Origin: Candidatus Hydrogenedentota bacterium
Lineage (GTDB): Bacteria > Hydrogenedentota > Hydrogenedentia > Hydrogenedentiales > CAITNO01
Direction of reading: 5' to 3'
Assembly (NCBI GenBank): GCA_903922535.1
Contig: CAIXUF010001045.1
Location: 1 to 21,447 of the forward strand
Length of the DNA: 21,447 nucleotides
Each line of letters starts with the position of its first letter. Position 1 is the stretch's first letter. The position numbers and the translations under genes were made by a program. Positions 1-6,207 of the stretch are shown piece after piece. A model generated the notes under the pieces. The model had not been told where the DNA came from. It saw only the letters and a program-made list of their open reading frames with translations, and searched no databases.

Positions 1-112
1 AATCTACCCGAGAGGAAGAGCGCGGTTTTGGTTAAAATGGAGTTGACCTGAGCGGAGGATAGGGCAACGCAGGGGTGCGACCCGAGCGCCGACTCAGGGG
101 CCGAGACGATGG

Positions 113-184
113 GCGGGAGCGCCGCGAGCGTTCCCGCCTCTTTTGTCCATCGGATCGGCATGAATGCGTTAAACCCATTCATGC
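113..184. terminator. Two hairpins at the 3' end of the transposase gene
   Basis: Hairpin one has arms 158-166 and 176-184, a perfect 9-bp stem with a 9-nt loop overlapping the transposase stop codon. Hairpin two has arms 113-122 and 128-137, a 10-bp stem with one G-T wobble and a 5-nt loop, followed on the plus strand by CTCTTTT. Together they could end transposase transcription or shield the element from transcripts entering from outside. Read from sequence only. Confidence 0.45.
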
Positions 185-1390
185 TGCCGACTCCTTTGTG
201 TGGTTGGGCGCGACTTGGCCGTGCAACCGTTTCTGGAGTTTCTCGATCTGCCGTTTGAGCTTGGCGGGATTGAGTTGGGCGTAGTGCCGTTTGAGTCGCT
301 CCTTGACGGTTTTGGGAATCTCTTTGGACTCCAGGACGCGCTTGTAGGGGGTTTGGGGGGTGTCATACCGCTTTGTCACTTTGGCCCCGTCACGGACTTT
401 CTCCGTGAGCTTCATCGAGGGCAGGAAGAAGTTGTTGTAATCGCGCAGGACCTGGTACAGCTCGTTGAGCAGGCGGCAGGCCTCGGGGGTGTCGTGGCGG
501 GCATAGCCGACGTGCCGGCGGACGACGGACCAGTTTTTCTGCTCGACGTAGCAGTTGTCGTTCTTGCGCCAGGGCCGGCTGCGGGTGAAGGTGATTTGCT
601 GCTGTGCGCAGTAGGCGACCATGTGGTGGTTGATGAACTCGCTGCCGTTGTCCGAGTCGAGCCCGCGGACCGTGAACGGCAGGCGTTTGCACAGTTCCTC
701 AAGGGCTTCAAAGACCCATTTTTGGGCCTTGTTTGGCACGGCGGCCTGCTCGGCCCATCCGGTGGCGACATCGGTCATGTCCAGGGTGAAGCAGTAGTCG
801 CCCTCGGCCCGGCCGCCGTCATGGCCGACCAGGTCCATCTCCAGGAATCCCGGTTCCGCGTCATCCCAGTCGGAGAAGGTCCGGATCGGAACCTGGTGCT
901 TGAGCAGCGTGCCGGGCTTGGTGGTCGCGCGTCTCTTGATGGTGTGCTTTTCCCGTTCGGGCTTGAGCAGCCGGTCGACGGTGGCATGGCTGATCGCCAG
1001 CAGCCGCTTCTGGACGGACTTGTTGATCCGCAGTTCCCGGCACGCCACCAGTTTGGGCACCACCTCCGGCAGCGCCGCGACCAGGCGCCTGCTGCTGATG
1101 AAGTCGAGGATCTCCCACACCTTTTTGAGCGCACTGAACACCTCGTCGTCATAGTTGCGCGCACGCTGCGGGCGTAGCCGCAGGCGCACATCCCCCTGCA
1201 CGGCCAGTCGCGGGCCAATCCTCACCTTCCTGCCGTGGTTGCGCAGCAGCCAGGCCGCGTAATGCCGGTTATACCCGGTCATCTCCACAAACTTGTTCAA
1301 GAGCTGCATCTTCCCGCCTTTGTCTGCCTTGCGATACCGTTCACACATCGAGCCGGTAACTTCCTTGCGTGTCTTCATGGTTAACCTCAT
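179..1390 (-). CDS. IS transposase, DDE integrase-core (rve) type
   Basis: This 403-residue transposase would cut and join the ends of the surrounding insertion sequence. The N-terminal part (about residues 10-60) is basic and helix-turn-helix-like. The integrase core follows, with D186 (EMDLVGHDGG), D247 (LDSDNGSEF) and E283 (CYVEQKNW); 35 residues separate the last two, giving a DD35E triad. The basic C-terminal tail (about 340-395) looks coiled-coil-forming. The start at 1390 is preceded by GGAGG at a 6-nt spacing; a second Met four codons on (MKTRKE) is possible but has no comparable ribosome site. The frame is intact and all catalytic residues are present, so the enzyme may be active. 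Long open frames on the opposite strand here are GC-driven shadows. Confidence 0.9.
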   Translation of the reverse strand: MRLTMKTRKEVTGSMCERYRKADKGGKMQLLNKFVEMTGYNRHYAAWLLRNHGRKVRIGPRLAVQGDVRLRLRPQRARNYDDEVFSALKKVWEILDFISSRRLVAALPEVVPKLVACRELRINKSVQKRLLAISHATVDRLLKPEREKHTIKRRATTKPGTLLKHQVPIRTFSDWDDAEPGFLEMDLVGHDGGRAEGDYCFTLDMTDVATGWAEQAAVPNKAQKWVFEALEELCKRLPFTVRGLDSDNGSEFINHHMVAYCAQQQITFTRSRPWRKNDNCYVEQKNWSVVRRHVGYARHDTPEACRLLNELYQVLRDYNNFFLPSMKLTEKVRDGAKVTKRYDTPQTPYKRVLESKEIPKTVKERLKRHYAQLNPAKLKRQIEKLQKRLHGQVAPNHTKESAA

Positions 1391-1431
1391 GGCCTGCCTC
1401 CAAACTTTTCTTGGAGGATAGAATAATCCCG

Positions 1432-1482
1432 CCTTTCGGGTAGATTCTCATCATGAGGCAACGAAGCCCGCTCAGGTAGATT
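1432..1482. repeat. Tandem terminal repeats at the IS right end
   Basis: The motif GGTAGATT occurs at 1439-1446 and again at 1475-1482, about 36 bp apart. Each copy is followed by a related sequence containing TGAGGCAA. The inner copy matches the left end of the element (1-15) with one mismatch over 15 bases. The outer copy matches the first 12 bases (AATCTACCNGAG in reverse complement), also with one mismatch. Paired terminal motifs can serve as two transposase binding sites; the alternative is a relic of an earlier insertion at the same place. Confidence 0.55.
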
Positions 1483-1491
1483 TATTGTGAG

Positions 1492-1508
1492 GCAATTCGG
1501 GGAATTGC
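1492..1508. repeat. Short palindrome next to the IS end
   Basis: GCAATTC and GAATTGC form perfect 7-bp arms around GGG. It lies 10 bp beyond the outer IS repeat. It could be a preferred insertion target or an operator for the PHP gene that starts at 1640; neither is shown. Confidence 0.35.
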
Positions 1509-1639
1509 AGTCCTCATGCGATACGATTACAATTGGCAACATGGCGGATGACCGGCATGATCAAAACGGCGTGGGAACCGCCATTGAACGATCACGTGGA
1601 AATGTTTTCAGTCAACGATGCTGCACCGGGGTTCGCCGA

Positions 1640-2350
1640 ATGATTCGACTAAAGGCCGATCTCCACACGCACTCATGCGATGACCGTGTCGACAGGATTG
1701 ACTACTCGTCGGAAGAGTTGATTGATGCCGTGGCTGAGCGCGGATACCGCGTCCTTGCAATCACGGGACACGAGCATCTGACTTTTCGGCAGTCAACCGC
1801 CGATTACGCGCGCGAACGCGGCGTCCTGTTGGTGCCGGGAGCCGAACTGCGCATTGAGGGAAAGCATGTTCTTGTTCTTAATCCTGATGAACGGCAAATG
1901 TCGGCGCGATCGTTCGCGGAGCTGCGGTCACTTGGCCGGCGGGATGCCGCCATTATCGCGCCGCACCCCTTCTATCCGAGCCACGCCGCGCTGGGACAGA
2001 AGTTGATCGAGAACATCGATCTCTTCGATGCCGTGGAATGTTGCTCTTTCTATTTTCGCGGATTGGACTTCAACCGGAAGGCGGCACGCGTGGCCGCGCA
2101 ATATGGCCTTCCGTTGCTTGGGTCTTCTGACAACCACATGCTGCCCTATGTGGACACCACCTTTTCGTGGATTGACGCGGAAGAGGCCACCGTGGCCTGT
2201 GTTATAGAGGCGATCCGCGCGGGGCGGATCACGCTGGCCACGCGGCCCGCAACCCTGGGTTATGGGTTCAGAATGGCAGCGTTTCAAGTGGTGCATCCGT
2301 TACGGTTCGTGCTGCGGAAAGTTGCAGGCCCGAAGCGGCAACGGGATTGA
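1640..2350 (+). CDS. PHP-domain metal-dependent phosphoesterase
   Basis: This 236-residue protein belongs to the PHP (polymerase and histidinol phosphatase) superfamily of trinuclear-metal hydrolases. Expected ligands are visible: DLHTH (H9, H11), ITGHEH (H44, H46), PGAEL (E69), GKH (H75), APHP (H109) and SSDNH (D164, H166). The usual TDHD after strand two is GHEH here, a variant seen in other PHP proteins. There is no signal peptide, so it is probably cytoplasmic. I chose ATG 1640 because the PHP motif follows within six residues. The frame stays open upstream to 1487, but that extension resembles no known domain and runs up to the IS. No strong ribosome site is visible. The substrate cannot be read from sequence; phosphate esters of sugars or nucleotides are typical. 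A basic C-terminal tail of about 30 residues follows the domain. Confidence 0.8.
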   Translation: MIRLKADLHTHSCDDRVDRIDYSSEELIDAVAERGYRVLAITGHEHLTFRQSTADYARERGVLLVPGAELRIEGKHVLVLNPDERQMSARSFAELRSLGRRDAAIIAPHPFYPSHAALGQKLIENIDLFDAVECCSFYFRGLDFNRKAARVAAQYGLPLLGSSDNHMLPYVDTTFSWIDAEEATVACVIEAIRAGRITLATRPATLGYGFRMAAFQVVHPLRFVLRKVAGPKRQRD

Positions 2351-2904
2351 CCCATCCACGCCCGACCAAGGAACACTCTTGGAAGCAGGCGATGGCGGAA
2401 CACCAGGGCCCAAGACATGAAACATGCATCCGCACCGTCGCAGTGTTTCAGGTAAGCAGGGTTGGATGCTGTTCTCCGTGAACTATATCACTTGACAAAA
2501 AACACGGGAAGTCATATCATTGCAACTGTTAGACGGTCTGATCTGCTGCGCGGCTTGCAGAGTCTTGGCCTTTTCCAGGGTGAATAATGAACCAAGGGTA
2601 GAACGCGCTGAACCAGGTTGGGTGTCACTGGGAAGGTTAACCTGTTCCTTCGAAAAGTCCGCGCAGCGGGAAGAGGCGGAGTGCGAGGGAGACGTGTGCA
2701 AAATGGTCCCCGGTCGGCGGATTGGCCTTTGGGGGGCTCACGGCAACAGGTTAGGGCCTTGCCGGAGGGCTCCCGATTTCATCATTGCTTGAACGCAATG
2801 GATACAACCGTACCCGAGCCCCGCACGCTGTGCCGCCATGACTGAGCTGCGGTTGGACTGACGATCCGCCAATGTTGCAGTTACAGCGAAAAGGGTGCCA
2901 CAAC
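2351..2904 (+). other. Intergenic region and long leader before the propeller gene
   Basis: About 550 bp without a convincing gene. Short open frames (for example 2520-2792) have no recognisable domain, ribosome site or homologue pattern. The recognisable element is the promoter at 2492-2520, which would leave a leader of nearly 380 nt before the next gene. I see no riboswitch fold I can name. Confidence 0.5.
2492..2520 (+). promoter_or_regulatory. Strong sigma-70-type promoter
   Basis: TTGACA at 2492-2497, a 17-nt spacer and TATCAT at 2515-2520. The -35 is perfect and the -10 matches 5 of 6, with ideal spacing. Predicted transcription start is near 2527, for the propeller/membrane gene starting at 2905. 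Confidence 0.65.
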
Positions 2905-5334
2905 ATGCAGTTGACTGTGCGGGTATATCATGCGAAGGAACCAGCCGGTCAAGACTCATGCCGGCGGAGTTCAGGTCCAACCGTCACTGGCCTTGGCCGA
3001 CGGCTTCACCGCAGCGTCATGGTTGCCCTGTGTGCCGTTGGTCTCCTGGCGTGTGTGTGTTGTGCAGCACCCGCCTTTGCCGCAGATCAGGCATCTTGGT
3101 GCGGGTGGCGCGGCGGCGAGAAGCAGGGATGTCAAACTTCTGCGCGGCTGCCTTTGAATTGGTCCGGCAAGCAGGCGGTAATATGGCGTTGCTCACCGCC
3201 CGGGACCGGCCATTCATCCCCTGTAACCTCGGAGGATGCCGTCTTTCTGACGACAGCGTATGCGACAAGTCGAACAGCCTGGCTGGGGCTTTCCCTCCAC
3301 CTCATCTCCGTGACCATTCTCTTCGCGCTCGTTTCCATGTTCCTAAGCGGCCAATTTTTCAAAGCACCCAGCCTGTTCCAGGGGCTCCGGGAGAAAGGCG
3401 AATTCATTCGCCGGGTCAGCTACGGCGTGTTGTTGACGGGCCTGAGTGTGTGCGTGCTGGTGGGCGACAATTTGTTTGATTATTCCAGATGCCCCGTGCG
3501 CGCATGGCTGACCGGGACGCTTGTGGCAACGCTTTGCCTGACTCTGGCGGTTTGGCATGTGTCGCGCTGGCGGCGGCTCCGCGGGCTGTTGGGTCTTGCT
3601 GCCCTGTTTTTTTCGGCCTTTGTGATTCTCGGTCTTCCCAGCAAGGAGCATGTGTACCGCTCCGGAGTCCTGTCGGAAACGTCCATCATGACAAGTTTCT
3701 TTCTTGCCGGGCCGGCCATTCTCGGCGCAACACTGTTGGCGGGCGTTCTTGCAAACAGACAAAGTTGTGGCGGCATCCTGTTTTGGCTCTCTGGAGACGT
3801 ATCACGGTCGGATCGCGGCGCATTGCGTTTGCTTTCACAACGGAGCCTCTCTTTCATTTCATCGTTCCTGCTGTTGGGGGTGGTGTTCGTGTGTGTTTCG
3901 CTTTACTATGCCTTCAGGAATGCGTCCCACAGCGAAGTGTACAGCGAGCCGCCGTCCACGGCGGCCTGGTGGGGTGCCTCGGCTGCCTTGTTCTGCGTGT
4001 GCGCCGGGTCGCTGCGGCTAAGGGCAAAGGAGGAACGCGCCGCCCTGCTTGATGGATGCAGGGTGCTTGGCGCGACAATGCTGGCGAGCTGTCTGGCAGT
4101 GACATGCGTGCTGCAGCTAATTCGCATTTCACCCTTTCTCGCCTACCATTGGGGAAGCCCGGACCCGTTCTTGAACGGAAGGGCCTATGTTGTGCTGGCC
4201 TTTCTCGCGGTGTCCCTTGCAGTCAGTGCCGGAACGGCGGTGCGCTTCCGCAACTCGGGGAAGCAAGATCAATTTTCCTGGCCGGGATGCATCCTGTTGA
4301 TACTGCTCGGGACAATGTACTTTGTCGCCTCAAACGGTCTTGACGCGCAAAGTCAGTTTATCCGTGCCATAATGTGCATCGACAAGTCTGACGGCCACGT
4401 GAAATGGTTGTGTGAAGGGCTGCCGGGGCCGCCGGACAACACGCACGCATCCAATTCAAACGCAACGCCCACGCCATGTCTGCAGGACGGAAATGTGTAC
4501 GCCTATTTCGGGAACGCCGGTGCGATGGCCGCGGATGCGCGGGGCCGGCTCTTATGGACAAACACGGAGCTTGCGTTCAACGGCTTCTATGGGGCGGGGG
4601 CGTCACCGGTCGTGGTTGACGGCAAGTGCATCGTCTATTGCGACAGCAACAGGCAGGCATACCTGTGCGCGCTCGATGCGGACACGGGGCACACTGTGTG
4701 GAAAACGGCGCTGGACGCGAACTTCAGTTCCAGTGGATGCAGCCGCACTCCGGTTGTCAGGAGAGTGGACGGCAAGACGCTGCTGCTGCTGTGGCGCTCA
4801 AGCACACTTGCCGCGTACGATGCCGCAAGCGGGGGGTTGGTGTGGCAATACGCTGCCGAAACAGACTTTGGAGATCAGGTGGCCACCATGTTGTGTGACA
4901 GCGAGTGCGCCTATTTTACCAGCAGAAACTGGGTTGTGGCCCTCTCGTTGCGGAACCTTGCGGACGGTTCGGAGCCTGTTGTCTGGAAGACCGTGAGAAA
5001 GTCCAAATTCTGCAATTGCTCATCTCCGGTCATCTCAAACAACCTTCTCTTCCTTGTCTCGGACAATGGCGACAGCCATTGCATTGACGCAAAAACGGGG
5101 GCAATCCAGTGGTCACAGTCCCTGCCCGGCAAGTACATGTCGTCGGTGGTGGCCGCGGGGGACACCGTGTTGTTTTGCAGCACGACCGGCTTCGTCTCCG
5201 TGATTTCATGCGATGGAACTTTCTGCAAGCGGGCAGAAAACCACCTAGATGAGCCTTGTATCGCGTCATTTGCAGTTGAGGAGGAGCGACTGTACGTTCG
5301 GACGGCCGCGCATTTGTATTGTATAGGGAAGTGA
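2905..5334 (+). CDS. PQQ-type beta-propeller protein interrupted by about ten membrane helices
   Basis: A 809-residue exported membrane protein. A signal peptide-like segment (about residues 33-60, ending APAFA) is followed by the opening of a PQQ-like propeller: WRG at 68-70 and GHSSPV near 103, as in secreted WPQFRG-type quinoprotein-like proteins. After VFLTTAY the chain leaves the propeller for about 350 residues (127-475) containing some ten hydrophobic helices. The propeller resumes at IMCIDKSDGHVKW (about 489) and continues with repeats such as ALDADTGHTVWKT, AYDAASGGLVWQY and CIDAKTGAIQWSQ to the C-terminus. The propeller is Cys-rich (17 Cys). An even helix number would put both propeller parts on one side of the membrane. 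ATG 2905 is chosen for the AAGGG 9 nt upstream; ATG 2872 in the same frame is the alternative. Enzymatic activity and PQQ binding are not shown; it could be a scaffold or sensor. Confidence 0.8.
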   Translation: MQLTVRVYHAKEPAGQDSCRRSSGPTVTGLGRRLHRSVMVALCAVGLLACVCCAAPAFAADQASWCGWRGGEKQGCQTSARLPLNWSGKQAVIWRCSPPGTGHSSPVTSEDAVFLTTAYATSRTAWLGLSLHLISVTILFALVSMFLSGQFFKAPSLFQGLREKGEFIRRVSYGVLLTGLSVCVLVGDNLFDYSRCPVRAWLTGTLVATLCLTLAVWHVSRWRRLRGLLGLAALFFSAFVILGLPSKEHVYRSGVLSETSIMTSFFLAGPAILGATLLAGVLANRQSCGGILFWLSGDVSRSDRGALRLLSQRSLSFISSFLLLGVVFVCVSLYYAFRNASHSEVYSEPPSTAAWWGASAALFCVCAGSLRLRAKEERAALLDGCRVLGATMLASCLAVTCVLQLIRISPFLAYHWGSPDPFLNGRAYVVLAFLAVSLAVSAGTAVRFRNSGKQDQFSWPGCILLILLGTMYFVASNGLDAQSQFIRAIMCIDKSDGHVKWLCEGLPGPPDNTHASNSNATPTPCLQDGNVYAYFGNAGAMAADARGRLLWTNTELAFNGFYGAGASPVVVDGKCIVYCDSNRQAYLCALDADTGHTVWKTALDANFSSSGCSRTPVVRRVDGKTLLLLWRSSTLAAYDAASGGLVWQYAAETDFGDQVATMLCDSECAYFTSRNWVVALSLRNLADGSEPVVWKTVRKSKFCNCSSPVISNNLLFLVSDNGDSHCIDAKTGAIQWSQSLPGKYMSSVVAAGDTVLFCSTTGFVSVISCDGTFCKRAENHLDEPCIASFAVEEERLYVRTAAHLYCIGK

Positions 5335-5363
5335 CCGGAAAGAATGGATGCGTTTTCCGGTCA
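5332..5363 (+). terminator. Hairpin overlapping the stop of the propeller gene
   Basis: A perfect 10-bp stem, TGACCGGAAA (5332-5341) with its complement at 5354-5363, and a 12-nt loop. The TGA stop is in the left arm. No clear U-tract follows, so it may act as an mRNA 3' stabiliser rather than a classic terminator. Confidence 0.5.
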
Positions 5364-6207
5364 ACCCAGCCACAGGAAGGGGCCGGTGCCATTCGGGGCA
5401 TGTCCGCCATATCTGTCAACGGAAAACACACCCGTGTGACAGGGGGTAAAGTGGACGGCCATGGGCGAAATGAACGGCTTCCGCTTGCGGCTTGATTCAG
5501 TGTTTCTTCGGCCAGTTCAGCTTTACGTCCAACTTAAAGCGTCGAGTCCTGTCCCGTGTCAATTCCGTCCCAATCGCCCAATGGATTGACCAGCGTTGCC
5601 AAGTCAAACAGGGCCATTCTTGGGACAAGGGCGGGACCTTCTCGGAAGAGTTGGGTGTTGCGAAAAGCAGGATCGTCCAGTTCCTCGACCTACCGGGATT
5701 TCCAGCCGAATTGCGGATCTGAATCAAGACAGGACAAATGCGGCGGAGGATCAACTCCGAAACTTTACGAACAGGAACCGCGCACACTGGACGCTGGGAG
5801 CGGTCGGTTGCCGGGGGCGAGGATGGCAGACAAGGCCGGATGAGGGCACCCGTCCGGTCCTCCCCCTGTGCCAACTCTCCCTCTGGACCCAGAACGTGAG
5901 TCGCCGCATCTCCTGGGCGGCAAGACGCGCAAAGATTAAGAAAACTTCATCTTCCTGCATGGGCTGCTGTAATGATCGCCGGGCATGATTGGCGCGATGA
6001 CATTGCTGACTGTGCCGGGGAACGGTTCGGTTGGCATACGCCGTGACCCTTCAATTCGAACACCGTGAAAGGTTCGGATGGCGGCGGGTTGACGAAGTGT
6101 GAAAACGAAATCCTGACATGTGTGTCTGGGGATCCTTGGCAGAGACGTGCTTAAACAACGAATGAATCCGACCCTGCCAGGCCATACCCGGAAGAGGAGA
6201 CTTCTCA
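5364..6207. other. Long intergenic region
   Basis: About 840 bp between the propeller gene and the sulfatase-fold gene. The only protein-like signal is the helix-turn-helix relic at 5474-5722. The rest, including 5750-6190, has short overlapping open frames on both strands with no recognisable domain, and I found no convincing promoter. The ribosome site for the next gene sits at 6191-6199. Confidence 0.5.
5474..5722 (+). pseudogene. Decayed ParB/KorB-like helix-turn-helix protein
   Basis: The frame open from 5474 encodes a C-terminal stretch, FSEELGVAKSRIVQFLDLPG, that resembles the helix-turn-helix of small proteins with LGVSRARVTQILNLL-type motifs, including the following FPAELR. The stop (5720-5722) comes right after this motif, where relatives usually continue; a few charged residues carry on in another frame (LNQDRTNAAEDQLRNF), suggesting a frameshift. 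There is no ATG, only TTG at 5492, and no ribosome site. I read it as a relic. Coincidental similarity is possible because the match is short. Confidence 0.35.

Larger units (their letters stand above)
1..1482 (-). mobile_element. Insertion sequence with DD35E transposase, left tip probably outside the window
   Basis: A single transposase gene is flanked by inverted copies of a terminal motif. Bases 1-15 (AATCTACCCGAG...) match the reverse complement of 1432-1446 with one mismatch. A second copy of the motif, with T in place of C at one position, lies further out at 1471-1482. By symmetry the left outer copy would fall about 35 bp before base 1, so the window probably begins inside the element. 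No target-site duplication can be checked because the left flank is missing. The rve-type catalytic core places it among IS3/IS481-like or unclassified (ISNCY) elements; I cannot assign a named family. If only the inner repeat is the true end, the element is 1-1446. Confidence 0.75.

Noticed and set aside
200..1177. 325-residue plus-strand open frame across the transposase
   Set aside because: It is antisense to a clear DDE transposase and has no domain pattern; GC-rich third positions keep the reverse frame open.
2520..2792. 90-residue open frame just after a strong promoter
   Set aside because: No ribosome site, domain or signal peptide; treated as leader sequence.
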